Shown here: piece by piece, positions 1 through 8,501 of the stretch
How positions within the stretch are numbered: the stretch's first letter is position 1
How the letters are laid out: each line of letters opens with the position of its first letter
Assembly: GCA_018648325.1 (NCBI GenBank)
Contig: JABGRK010000010.1
Span: 72,621 to 136,620 of the forward strand
Direction of reading: 5' to 3'
From: Chloroflexota bacterium
Lineage (GTDB): Bacteria; Chloroflexota; Dehalococcoidia; JABGRK01
DNA length: 64,000 nt
The notes under the pieces: generated by a model
Told to the model about the DNA's origin: nothing
The model's database searches: none
Seen by the model: the letters and a program-made list of their open reading frames with translations, nothing else
Made by a program: the position numbers and the translations under genes

Positions 1-25
1 AAATATATTTTGAAATAGGTTAAAT

Positions 26-958
26 TCACTTAGGTACTGCCGCCTCTTGAAGAACCTTGTTTATAATATCTTTCGGCACTACTCCATCCATCTCCGACTC
101 AGGACGCAGGTGTATTCTATGCTTGAGCACAGGAAGGACAAGATCCTTAACGTCATCGGGAATTACGAATTCTCTTCTATCCATATAAGCAAAAGCTCTT
201 GCTCCCTTGTAAAGCGCTATAGTTGCTCGAGGCCCCGCGCCACCAACTACATCGTTGCTATAACGAACGCCGTTTACCAAATGAACGATATAATCCTCCA
301 CCTCCGCGGATACATGGACCTTGCGAACCTCTTCCCGTAAGGCCAAAATAGTTTTGGGGTCAGTTATTTGGGCTACTTCGGGCCCTTCCAGGAAATCAAT
401 GCTATCGATTATCCTTTTTTCATCTTCGTGTGTCGGATAGTAACTCTCAGCATTGAACATAAATCTATCAACCTGCACATCCGTCAGAGGATAAGTCCCC
501 TCACCCCCTAGTTCCACCTGAGTGGCAATAACTATGAAAGGTTGTGGCACAACATGGTCCTTCCCCTCAATAGTAACCTTGCCCTCCTGCATAACCTCAA
601 GTAAAGCAGACTGCGTTCTGGGCGTGGTCCTGTTAAGCTCGTCCAACAGAAGAACATTGGCAAAAACAGGGCCATCGATGAATCGCGACTGTCCATCAAG
701 GGTATACAAATAAAATCCGGTCACATCGGTCGGCAGCATATCGGGTGTAAACTGAATTCTTTTAAACTCGCCCCCCAGCGCTCGGGCAAAGGTTTTGGCA
801 ACAGTTGTTTTAGCTGTTCCCAAGGGTCCCTCAATGAGAATGTGCCCTCCGCTAATAGCAGCCGCCACCATCAATTTTTTTAAGGCATCCAATCCTATTA
901 CAACTTTGGATACCTCATTTAATAATCCATCAACCGTGTCCTGCAGCTTATCTTTCAT
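26..958 (-). CDS. MoxR-family AAA+ ATPase
   Basis: Chaperone-like AAA+ ATPase of the MoxR group, which typically assists folding or metallation of membrane or secreted partners encoded beside it. Visible motifs are the Walker A variant GPLGTAKTT near residue 50, Walker B LLLDELNRT near residue 105, and a C-terminal lid with the GAGPRA segment. A GTG at 979 is in frame, but the ATG at 958 has a strong AAAGGAGGT Shine-Dalgarno four bases upstream and does not overlap the preceding gene, so I chose it. It is the last gene of a minus-strand operon with DUF4350- and DUF4129-type proteins, a common MoxR context. The precise substrate is unknown. Confidence 0.93.
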   Translation of the reverse strand: MKDKLQDTVDGLLNEVSKVVIGLDALKKLMVAAAISGGHILIEGPLGTAKTTVAKTFARALGGEFKRIQFTPDMLPTDVTGFYLYTLDGQSRFIDGPVFANVLLLDELNRTTPRTQSALLEVMQEGKVTIEGKDHVVPQPFIVIATQVELGGEGTYPLTDVQVDRFMFNAESYYPTHEDEKRIIDSIDFLEGPEVAQITDPKTILALREEVRKVHVSAEVEDYIVHLVNGVRYSNDVVGGAGPRATIALYKGARAFAYMDRREFVIPDDVKDLVLPVLKHRIHLRPESEMDGVVPKDIINKVLQEAAVPK

Positions 959-960
959 AA

Positions 961-1857
961 CTACCTCCTTTTTCTCCACAAAGGTCTAAACGTTAAAAAT
1001 AAAACGCCCCCAGCCATACCAAAAAACATCAACGGATGGGCAACTACACTGCGAACTGAATCTATCTGACTCTTTGCCCTGGACATCGCAGAATCCGGAA
1101 TATGAGATTGATCTATGTAGATATTGGGGGTCGAAGCGGCCAGTATAGCAGCGTTTTCTATTATTTTAAGGTTATCCTCCATATCTATCATCCCATTGAT
1201 AACTATGGAAGGATCACTTACGGCAACAAGTCTTCCCTCTCCCAATATAGTATAAGCTATCACGGGAAACGGCCCTTTCTGTTCAGACAACTCAGCGGGA
1301 TTATCATACAAAGAGTTATCATTCGTATCCAAAAAACTGAAACTTGATGACTGAGCAATAATCTGACCAACAGGCACATCAATAAGGCACGAGGAATGAT
1401 CAAATACCAGCGCGTCAATCCCAGAGGTCAGTGCCAAATCTTCAAATGTCAAAATCTTGGGGAACCTCTCATTTTTATAGTTAACAAGCGGATCCAGGAG
1501 AGGGGCATCGCTAAATCTGTAATCAACACCCAAAACATCAAGAATTTCATTGCCATGCCCATAGTCATCCAGCAAAATAAGCGTCCCACCATCAAAAACG
1601 TAGTCACTAATATCATTCAGCTCCATGGTATTAAATGACATATAGGGCACAATTATAAAAACAGTCCCCTCTGACCGACTGGGGAGATCGGACAGCGAAT
1701 CAATAGCTGTCGCATCAACCGTTGATACCAAAGTACTTATCCCGTTCCATGTCCTGTTGCCTGGCCTGAAATCATCGCCAGACGGGTACAGAGCTATAGC
1801 AACCAATGCCGCTAAAATCACCAAAAGCGCTATAAATACAATTTTAAGACGGTTCAC
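961..1857 (-). CDS. DUF4350-type membrane-anchored protein
   Basis: A 298-residue protein with an N-terminal hydrophobic segment (about residues 5-25), a long extracytoplasmic domain resembling DUF4350 (a GATase1-like fold; the stretch around GGTLILLDDYGHG near residue 92 fits), and a C-terminal membrane segment ending in basic RKRR. Its start overlaps the end of the upstream DUF4129-type gene by 14 bases, so the two are probably translationally coupled. DUF4350 proteins often sit with MoxR ATPases and DUF4129 proteins, which supports a shared envelope function. No enzymatic residue is convincing. The family assignment is from pattern only. Confidence 0.75.
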   Translation of the reverse strand: MNRLKIVFIALLVILAALVAIALYPSGDDFRPGNRTWNGISTLVSTVDATAIDSLSDLPSRSEGTVFIIVPYMSFNTMELNDISDYVFDGGTLILLDDYGHGNEILDVLGVDYRFSDAPLLDPLVNYKNERFPKILTFEDLALTSGIDALVFDHSSCLIDVPVGQIIAQSSSFSFLDTNDNSLYDNPAELSEQKGPFPVIAYTILGEGRLVAVSDPSIVINGMIDMEDNLKIIENAAILAASTPNIYIDQSHIPDSAMSRAKSQIDSVRSVVAHPLMFFGMAGGVLFLTFRPLWRKRR

Positions 1858-3793
1858 TGATAAGCTCCTGCCTTAACCTGTCATACAACTTCTGCGCCTC
1901 ATCAGAACTGCCCTCAGGTGAAGCTTCAGAGTAAAGTGCTACCTCTGCCAGATAGGTCAGCAGGGCAAAGACTTTCCTTATGCCACCCTGTCTGAGATTG
2001 CAGCGCAAAAGATACTCGCGCAGTGTTGCATTAGCCTCAAACTGTGTGCCCGTTAACTGACCAACAATAAGCACAGCATCATGATATATATTTAAAACCT
2101 TATTCCCGGAAGGTGTAAAGCTATCCCATAAGTCCGATTCCTGGGGTAAATCCAAAGGCCCCTTTGCCTCAGCCAGTTCCAACGCCAAACGTTTTCTTGA
2201 TCTATAAACAACGACACCCAAAGCAACAACTGCAGCCGAAACGAAGCTCATGTTGAGCAGGCTAAACGCCAAAACTTCAGATCGAACAGTCATTGAACCA
2301 AGCCAAGCATCAGCAGGAACAACGCTAACCGAAACTTCCTGACTACCCATAACGATAGACGACGGCGACAAACTCACATCAACACTGTACTGACCATCAT
2401 CATCCGTCGTTGTTGCAGTCCTAGTTCCAACGAAGTTCACAATTACCTCGGCATCTACCACCGGTTCCCCTTCATAAATTGCTTTACCTGAAACGACCAT
2501 CGATGATGACAACATAATATATCTGGCGGTGCTAACGGTGACCTCAGGAAAGGCTCTATATATCCGCACATCAACACTCTCATAGGCACCACTGCACTTC
2601 TTAGAGTTGTGAGGTTCCACAATTACCTTAATGGTATGATTTCCAAGATCATAATCAGCAGGGGGAATCAAAGGCAACTCAAAACGCCCGTCCCCATCAG
2701 TTAAGCCCTCGTTCACAAGACTTTTGTCTAAATACAATTGCACGGTTCTGCCCGAAAGCCACACTCCGTCACCCTCAACAAATCCGGATATTATATTTGG
2801 AGAGCCAATCAATAACCGTTGCGGCACATCAACCAGTCTCAGATCGGTAGTATTGAACGATAAATCAACATTTGTTTCTGAGTAGGTAGCTTGGTAGTTT
2901 TGGATATCAAAAGCGGTTTTTGGACTATAGGCCGCTTTTACAACCATGGTCGAGGCATAGCTGTAAGGCACCTGAATACTGGCCGTATAATCTCCCTGGG
3001 CATCGGTCGGCACACCTATCGGCGATGTGGTACCCAGTACAAGCGCCACCTCCATGTCAGGCAACCGAATACCACCTGCATACGTTAATCTACCACTGAG
3101 TATCAATTGTTCACCGACTTGCACCGTTTGAGGTACTATGTCAAGAGTAATCTTTGTACCCAAACCATCTAATTCTATACCTTCTTTAAGTTCCTGCCGC
3201 AGATTTGCATACGTGATTCTCAGCAACTCCACTTCATCTATTATTTTAGTGTACCTGTCGTACACGCTGTTGAACAAATCCGAATCTAAAATGAAATCGT
3301 TCAATGTGTTTGTGAGAGCTTCAGTTACGACACGAATATCACCAATTTTAATCTCAACCTGTTCAAGATGAACATTGGCATCATCAAGCTTATCATTGGC
3401 ATCATCAAGCTTATCATTGGCCTCAGCCCATAAATCGCTCGCTATGAGACTATCAGCTTCATCAAGTAGTTGCACTATCAACTCAAGTTGTGCAGAGACA
3501 TCAACAATCGAGCTATAGTATAAATCAAACGCATCTCGAATAGTTTCAGGTAGTTGAACCTGGGCCATTTCCGCAAGCGCTGAACTTGCATCGTCAAAAT
3601 CGCCCACAGCCAAAAACCCAACGATAACGGAATATGCATCAAAAATAGAATACGCCTGAAAAGTATCATCTGTAGTACTGGGGTCCTCATGCGGAATGTT
3701 GGTGGGCTGCGCCATGGCCAGCGGAACAAGTGCTATTATAAGCAACATCAGAATGAAAAAAGCAACCGTAACAGCTTTAATAGCCCTTTTCAT
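1844..3793 (-). CDS. Secreted/membrane protein: coiled coil, Ig-like repeats, DUF4129-like tail
   Basis: A 649-residue protein. In order: a signal peptide or anchor (about 8-28, ending in AMAQ), an acidic helical region (about 35-200) with heptad copies of DDANDKL, several beta-sandwich or carboxypeptidase-regulatory-like repeats (about 215-490, with the recurrent pattern 'D.DG.Y/F'), one membrane segment (about 510-530) followed by basic RSRKR, and a cytoplasmic C-terminal helical domain like DUF4129 (about 560-640, with LREYLLRC). The layout suggests an envelope protein presenting adhesive modules outside and a DUF4129 domain inside, next to its MoxR ATPase. DUF4129 usually ends transglutaminase proteins; no transglutaminase triad is present here. 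Confidence 0.72.
   Translation of the reverse strand: MKRAIKAVTVAFFILMLLIIALVPLAMAQPTNIPHEDPSTTDDTFQAYSIFDAYSVIVGFLAVGDFDDASSALAEMAQVQLPETIRDAFDLYYSSIVDVSAQLELIVQLLDEADSLIASDLWAEANDKLDDANDKLDDANVHLEQVEIKIGDIRVVTEALTNTLNDFILDSDLFNSVYDRYTKIIDEVELLRITYANLRQELKEGIELDGLGTKITLDIVPQTVQVGEQLILSGRLTYAGGIRLPDMEVALVLGTTSPIGVPTDAQGDYTASIQVPYSYASTMVVKAAYSPKTAFDIQNYQATYSETNVDLSFNTTDLRLVDVPQRLLIGSPNIISGFVEGDGVWLSGRTVQLYLDKSLVNEGLTDGDGRFELPLIPPADYDLGNHTIKVIVEPHNSKKCSGAYESVDVRIYRAFPEVTVSTARYIMLSSSMVVSGKAIYEGEPVVDAEVIVNFVGTRTATTTDDDGQYSVDVSLSPSSIVMGSQEVSVSVVPADAWLGSMTVRSEVLAFSLLNMSFVSAAVVALGVVVYRSRKRLALELAEAKGPLDLPQESDLWDSFTPSGNKVLNIYHDAVLIVGQLTGTQFEANATLREYLLRCNLRQGGIRKVFALLTYLAEVALYSEASPEGSSDEAQKLYDRLRQELISEPS
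3374..3421. repeat. 21-bp tandem repeat inside the DUF4129-type gene
   Basis: A 21-base unit occurs twice without mismatch (3374-3394 and 3395-3415), plus the first six bases of a third copy. On the minus strand it encodes successive heptads DDANDKL, so each unit adds exactly one turn-pair to the predicted coiled coil. It can expand or contract without changing frame. Confidence 0.85.
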
Positions 3794-4062
3794 TAGAACA
3801 ATAATCCTTGTCCCAAAATTATTTCAGCTATTTTAGCGACTACAAGCAAGATGAACAGGGAAAAAAGAATCACGTTCACCCAAATAAGATTCCGCTTGGC
3901 TCTCGGGTTAAGATAAATAAACAGTTCAGTGACTATAAGGCTTTCAATGATGTAAATGGTAAGACAAAGGTCCAAATTGGCAATAGCTACCAACGCAAAT
4001 ACCACAGAGGTAAGGCTAAAGATAAGTGCCAGCGAAACGATATATCGATTATATAGTGTCAC
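3793..4062 (-). CDS. Small membrane protein, unrecognised
   Basis: An 89-residue, strongly hydrophobic protein with about three membrane segments (roughly 8-28, 30-50 and 60-82), separated by a short basic loop (NPRAKRN). I do not recognise the family. Its end abuts the start of the DUF4129-type gene, and its start overlaps the end of the upstream gene by four bases, so it belongs to the same transcript as the MoxR ATPase. It could be a small subunit of the envelope system encoded here. Confidence 0.7.
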   Translation of the reverse strand: MTLYNRYIVSLALIFSLTSVVFALVAIANLDLCLTIYIIESLIVTELFIYLNPRAKRNLIWVNVILFSLFILLVVAKIAEIILGQGLLF

Positions 4063-4811
4063 GCGACTCCAATCCTAATATCAATGTGTTTTTTATTTTG
4101 TGTTTCCTCAAGTATTCTCACAGGCTTATCCATAGCCTCGGCCGCAATCGACGCGACGATAGAGGCCAGCGGCGTTCCAAGCCACTCGTACAATGCGACA
4201 TTCTCCCCATCCAAACGAGAACCGGATATTCGAATGGTCAGATCGCCATCGTTTGACTGAGAAACCCTGACTCCTCCTACCGCGTCCAGAAGGCCCACAA
4301 GCACGTGAGTCAGCGATGATTCTATCGCATCCATCCCGGAAATATCTTCTGCTGCAAGTAAAACGGCGCTAACCGACCCGGGAGTGGAAACTAAAATGCC
4401 TACGTTTTCATTGTTTGGGCCATATTTAACTATCAATCTCTGAGGCAAAGGCCGATCAAGCCACTTAGTATCTATATCCGATGAAAGAGGTAGTAAGGCC
4501 TGAGGTTTTCCGCTGCTTGTAAGAGAAGACGGCAGGTATATAGCTTTAACCCGGAGGCCTAATTCTTCGATAAGCAAGTTTATATTGCCCATACTTGTAT
4601 CCAACAGCATGGCGCCGGTTTCAGGAGATATACGAGGCAGGCTCCTTGCTAAGGCTAAGCAAACCAGCCCTAAAATCAACATGGAAGCCCCCACTGCAGT
4701 CAATGGTATAGACCTGTTCAGGAGATAGAAAAGGAGACAAAATAGAACTCCGGCGCAAAGCAACGCAACAGCAAGATAGAAATATGTATTCTTATAGCGG
4801 TGCATATCCAA
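4059..4811 (-). CDS. Two-TM membrane protein, unrecognised; first gene of MoxR operon
   Basis: A 250-residue protein with two N-terminal membrane segments (about 9-30 and 36-56) followed by a soluble alpha/beta region of about 190 residues, presumably cytoplasmic. The soluble part shows no catalytic motif I can name. It contains repeated small-residue stretches (LLDAVGGVRVSQ, GTPLASIVASIAAEAM) that suggest a compact ligand-binding or regulatory fold. As promoter-proximal gene of the five-gene minus-strand operon, it probably works with the MoxR, DUF4350 and DUF4129 products. Function not assigned. Confidence 0.7.
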   Translation of the reverse strand: MDMHRYKNTYFYLAVALLCAGVLFCLLFYLLNRSIPLTAVGASMLILGLVCLALARSLPRISPETGAMLLDTSMGNINLLIEELGLRVKAIYLPSSLTSSGKPQALLPLSSDIDTKWLDRPLPQRLIVKYGPNNENVGILVSTPGSVSAVLLAAEDISGMDAIESSLTHVLVGLLDAVGGVRVSQSNDGDLTIRISGSRLDGENVALYEWLGTPLASIVASIAAEAMDKPVRILEETQNKKHIDIRIGVA

Positions 4812-4995
4812 ACACTACCTATGACAAACTTGCAGAAGTAATAAGCAATACCACGTTTAAGTTATACTAGAACCCTAATACAAGACTGTCAAGTTCCTGT
4901 AAGCGAGACGGCAACAAGTGTAAAGCCACCCTTTAAGCCAGTTATTTCAATACACGAGCCTAGTTGATGTCAAGTCCCAGGTGACAACAGTATTA

Positions 4996-5020
4996 TTTTA
5001 TCAACAGCGTGTTGATAAAA
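4996..5020. promoter_or_regulatory. Perfect 11-bp inverted repeat, operator-like
   Basis: TTTTATCAACA and its exact complement flank a 3-base centre (GCG). The short odd centre and lack of a T-tract on either strand argue for a dimeric repressor site rather than a terminator. Its place between divergent operons suits control of either one. The regulator is unknown. Confidence 0.45.
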
Positions 5021-5072
5021 ACCATTGCACCATGCTAACGCCGATGATACAATAAACTTCGTATCAGCACTC

Positions 5073-5107
5073 AAAATGATCTAATAATTAGAAACTCGGA
5101 TCATTTT
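5073..5107 (+). promoter_or_regulatory. Leader stem-loop before polysaccharide operon
   Basis: AAAATGATC (5073-5081) pairs with GATCATTTT (5099-5107) around a 17-base loop and runs into a short T-tract about 30 bases before the TTG start of the nucleotide-sugar dehydrogenase. If transcribed it would resemble a weak intrinsic terminator or attenuator. If the promoter lies downstream it may instead be a protein site. Confidence 0.3.
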
Positions 5108-5139
5108 TGTATACAATGGGAGCATGGGGAAAATAAAAA

Positions 5140-6447
5140 TTGAAAAAGTCACTTGAAAGCGAAATCAATAATAAATCTGCAATAATAGCCATTGTTGGAC
5201 TTGGTTACGTTGGCCTGCCCTTAACAGTCGCCTTTGCCGAAGCTGGTTATAAAGTGCTTGGCATCGATGTGCAGCAAGCCAGAGCAGACCTGGTTAACAG
5301 TGGAAAATCTTACATTGCAGATGTAAACGGCGAGCGTCTGGCAAAAGTAGTTGCAAACGGCTTGATTGAAGCAACAACAGATCAGAGCAGACTTAAAGAG
5401 GCCGATGCCATCTGTATCTGCGTTCCGACACCGCTTACCAAAACCAAAGATCCCGACCTGTCATATGTGACTTACGAAGCCGAGCAAATACAGGAAACGC
5501 TGAGGCCGGGTCAGCTGATTGTGCTCGAAAGTACCACTTACCCCGGCACCACTAAAGAGGTAATATTACCAATCCTTTTACAATCGGGACTCAAAGAAGG
5601 CTCCGATTTTTATCTTGCCTACTCTCCCGAGAGAGTGGACCCCAATAACCAAAAATACAATATTAAAAACACCCCGAAGGTTGTAGGCGGTATAAGCTCC
5701 ACATCCACCAAACTGGCAACACTGCTTTACAGTCAGATAGCAGATAATGTGGTAGATGTCTCCTCACCTGAAACCGCTGAGATGACTAAAGTTTTTGAAA
5801 ACGTTTTCCGCAGTGTTAATATAGCCCTGGTGAATGAACTAGCCCAACTCTGTGAGAAAATGGGCATAAGTGTGTGGGAGGTTATTAAAGCAGCCTCAAC
5901 CAAACCTTACGGATACACACCTTTCTATCCGGGGCCAGGAATTGGCGGACACTGCATTCCTTTAGATCCATACTATCTGGCTAATAAGGCAAGGGAGCTG
6001 GATTTTCACACCAGATTCATCGAGCTTGCATCTGATATAAACGAGCATATGCCATATCATGTTATTGAGCGTATAATGGACGCTCTCAATTCTGCTGGTA
6101 AAAGCCTGAAAGGGGCCAAGGTACTGGTGCTGGGAGTCGCCTATAAAAAAGATATAGAAGATATAAGAGAGTCACCTGCTCTAAAACTGCTCGAACTTCT
6201 CTGTGCTAAGGAGACAGATGTTTCCTTTAACGATCCATATATAAACGAGGTGAAACTTACTCATGTCGCCCTTACGTCAACAGAGCTTAGCAGCAAAATA
6301 CTGTCAGCAGCAGATTGTGTGGTAATTGCAACCGATCATAGCTGCTACGATATAAAAGACATAGCCGCTCAGGCAAAACTGGTATTTGATACAAGGGGTG
6401 TTACCACAGAAATACGTAGCGAAAATATACACCGGCTGGGAGAGTAG
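5140..6447 (+). CDS. Nucleotide-sugar dehydrogenase (UDP-GlcNAc/UDP-ManNAc 6-dehydrogenase, WbpA/WecC type)
   Basis: A 435-residue NAD-dependent four-electron dehydrogenase of the UDP-glucose/UDP-hexosamine dehydrogenase family, oxidising C6 to a uronic acid. It has the N-terminal Rossmann motif GLGYVGLP near residue 20, the active-site GIGGHCIPLDPYY around residue 270 with the catalytic Cys, and a C-terminal UDP-binding domain. Followed by WbpB-, WbpD- and WbpE-like genes, it most likely supplies UDP-GlcNAcA to a UDP-ManNAc(3NAc)A pathway. A WecC-type role on UDP-ManNAc is the alternative, since a 2-epimerase also lies downstream. The start is TTG with a GGGGA sequence nine bases upstream; a nearby ATG at 5124 is out of frame. 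Confidence 0.92.
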   Translation: MKKSLESEINNKSAIIAIVGLGYVGLPLTVAFAEAGYKVLGIDVQQARADLVNSGKSYIADVNGERLAKVVANGLIEATTDQSRLKEADAICICVPTPLTKTKDPDLSYVTYEAEQIQETLRPGQLIVLESTTYPGTTKEVILPILLQSGLKEGSDFYLAYSPERVDPNNQKYNIKNTPKVVGGISSTSTKLATLLYSQIADNVVDVSSPETAEMTKVFENVFRSVNIALVNELAQLCEKMGISVWEVIKAASTKPYGYTPFYPGPGIGGHCIPLDPYYLANKARELDFHTRFIELASDINEHMPYHVIERIMDALNSAGKSLKGAKVLVLGVAYKKDIEDIRESPALKLLELLCAKETDVSFNDPYINEVKLTHVALTSTELSSKILSAADCVVIATDHSCYDIKDIAAQAKLVFDTRGVTTEIRSENIHRLGE

Positions 6448-6507
6448 CAATTACTAACCATTGCATTTATTCTAATTGGTATGATGCTTTTAATTGATAA
6501 GGAAGAT

Positions 6508-7518
6508 ATGGTAAAGGAAATAAACATCCTCGATCTCGCGAATAAATTAAACGGCACGATAGTTGGTTCGTTTAATAAAGAGACGATTATCTCTGGAACA
6601 TGCCCTATTGATAACTATAGCCCAAACAAGGTCTCCTTTATCCGAAGCGCAAAATATGACGCATTGCTGGCTGATTTGGAAAACGCCATCGTACTCATCC
6701 CCAAAGGGTTGGTCAAGCTTTGTGATAAGTATCCTAATAACGCTTATATCATTGTAGAAGATGTGGTTTTCGCATTGATGGACATACAATCGTTCTTTTA
6801 CAGTGATTTGTCTGTTATACATGAAGAGGGGATTTCCAAGACAGCCTATGTCGACGCGAGCGCCAGATTAGGCAATAACGTTTATATAGGGGAAAATGTA
6901 TATATTGGCGAGAACGTTGTCATTGGGGATGGGACAAAAGTGCAACACAACTCATGCGTGCTTGGTGATGTAGTTATCGGCAATGATACATATATATATC
7001 CAAATGTGTGTGTATATAATAACTGTGAAATAGGTAGCAAGTGTATAATACACTCCGGAGTTGGCATAGGGATGGATGGTTTTCGTTTTGAGCAAAACGC
7101 TGAACAAACGGAAGTAAGAAAAATGATTCATGCAGGGCAGGTTTTAATAGGCAACAACGTTGAAATTGGTTCTAATTGCACTATCGCTAGAGCTACATTT
7201 TATGGCGAAAAGACTTTAATTGCAGATAATGTGAAACTTGATAATTTGGTCCATATCGCGCATAACGCTAAGATTGGCGAGCGTACTCTAATCGCTGCGC
7301 AAACGTGCCTGGCAGGCAGTGTAAAAATCGGCCAAGACTGTTGGATCGGCGCAGGCGCTACCATATCAAACGGCGTTCGGATCAATAACGGAGCCCAAAT
7401 ACTACTCAACGCTGTTGTTGCTCATAATGTGGCGGAGAATCAAGTAGTAAGCGGGTTTTATGCTATGCCACACGATGAATGGAAATCAGCGTGGAAGAGG
7501 CTGAGAAAAAATAGATGA
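6508..7518 (+). CDS. LpxD-like hexapeptide-repeat N-acyltransferase
   Basis: A left-handed beta-helix transferase with the full LpxD layout: an N-terminal alpha/beta domain (about 1-105), then many [IV]G-x4 hexapeptide turns. The LpxD-like GMDGFRF motif lies near residue 190 and LDNLVHIAHNA carries the presumed catalytic His. LpxD acylates UDP-3-O-acyl-glucosamine in lipid A synthesis. Here it sits inside a Wbp-type sugar cluster, so it may instead N-acylate an amino-sugar nucleotide. I chose ATG 6508 because AAGGA precedes it; an upstream in-frame ATG at 6481 (nine more residues) lacks any ribosome site. It overlaps the next gene by four bases (ATGA). Confidence 0.82.
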   Translation: MVKEINILDLANKLNGTIVGSFNKETIISGTCPIDNYSPNKVSFIRSAKYDALLADLENAIVLIPKGLVKLCDKYPNNAYIIVEDVVFALMDIQSFFYSDLSVIHEEGISKTAYVDASARLGNNVYIGENVYIGENVVIGDGTKVQHNSCVLGDVVIGNDTYIYPNVCVYNNCEIGSKCIIHSGVGIGMDGFRFEQNAEQTEVRKMIHAGQVLIGNNVEIGSNCTIARATFYGEKTLIADNVKLDNLVHIAHNAKIGERTLIAAQTCLAGSVKIGQDCWIGAGATISNGVRINNGAQILLNAVVAHNVAENQVVSGFYAMPHDEWKSAWKRLRKNR

Positions 7519-8501
7519 AAAATATAGCAGTTGTAGGTGGTGGATACTGGGGCAAAAATCTGGTTCGGAATTTCGCTGAACTGGGTGGGCTCCATACCAT
7601 CTGCGATAGTAATGAACAGACTCTACTTGAGCTTAAAGAACGCTATCCTGGAGTAAACACAGAAACAGACTATGCCAGGCTGCTTAGCAATATCGATATC
7701 AAGGGTGTGGTAATTTCGTCTCCCGCAGTTATGCATTTCGCTATGGCCAAACAAGCCATGCTGGCAGGTAAGGATGTATTTGTAGAAAAACCCTTGGCCT
7801 TAAAAATAGAGGACGGACAGGAACTTGTCGATATAGCCCAAAAACTGGGCAGGATTTTGCTTGTAGGCCATATTCTGGAGTATCATCCCGCTATAGTTAT
7901 GCTGAAAGAAATGGTAAACAGTGGAGAACTGGGTACAATCCAGTATATATACTCCAACAGATTGAACCTTGGCAAATTCCGCACTGAGGAAAACATTCTC
8001 TGGAGCTTTGCTCCGCACGATATCTCCGTAATACTGTTGCTGCTTGACGGACAGATGCCCAACAGCATATCAGGACATGGCGGCTACTACCTGCACAAAG
8101 ACATCGCTGATGTAACCATGACTACTATGAGCTTTGCCAGCGGAACCCGGGCACATATTTTTGTCAGCTGGCTGCATCCCTACAAAGAACAGCGGCTGGT
8201 GATAGTAGGCAGCCAAAAGATGGCCGTGTTTAATGACACCGAACCCAAAGATAAGCTGCTTATTTATGACCACAGCATAGATTGGGTAGATAACGTACCG
8301 GTGCCCAACCGCAAGGATGCCAGATCTGTTGAGATACAAACGGCAGAACCCCTCAAAAGCGAGTGCCAGGATTTCATCGATTGTATAAAGGAGCGAAAAA
8401 AACCCAGGGTCGATGGACACAAGGGCCTGCAGGTGCTGAAACTACTGTCATACTGCCAAAACTCTCTGGAAAGGGATGGCGAGGAGATATCCCTTGAGTA
8501 A
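7515..8501 (+). CDS. Gfo/Idh/MocA oxidoreductase, WbpB/WlbA-like
   Basis: A 328-residue NAD-dependent sugar-nucleotide dehydrogenase. The N-terminal Rossmann GGGYWGKN, the EKPLAL motif near residue 95 (Lys implicated in catalysis) and a C-terminal beta-sheet substrate domain are typical of the family. Directly followed by a WbpD-like acetyltransferase and a WbpE-like aminotransferase, it most likely oxidises C3 of UDP-GlcNAcA to the 3-keto form. It overlaps the upstream LpxD-like gene by ATGA, suggesting translational coupling. Confidence 0.88.
   Translation: MKNIAVVGGGYWGKNLVRNFAELGGLHTICDSNEQTLLELKERYPGVNTETDYARLLSNIDIKGVVISSPAVMHFAMAKQAMLAGKDVFVEKPLALKIEDGQELVDIAQKLGRILLVGHILEYHPAIVMLKEMVNSGELGTIQYIYSNRLNLGKFRTEENILWSFAPHDISVILLLLDGQMPNSISGHGGYYLHKDIADVTMTTMSFASGTRAHIFVSWLHPYKEQRLVIVGSQKMAVFNDTEPKDKLLIYDHSIDWVDNVPVPNRKDARSVEIQTAEPLKSECQDFIDCIKERKKPRVDGHKGLQVLKLLSYCQNSLERDGEEISLE

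Larger units (their letters stand above)
4812..5139. other. Intergenic region between divergent operons
   Basis: This 328-base spacer separates the minus-strand MoxR operon from the plus-strand polysaccharide locus. It carries no convincing coding frame. It holds two inverted repeats, listed separately, and presumably divergent promoters. An exact promoter call is not possible by eye, though a TATACAAT at about 5110-5117 could be a -10 element for the polysaccharide operon. Confidence 0.6.
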
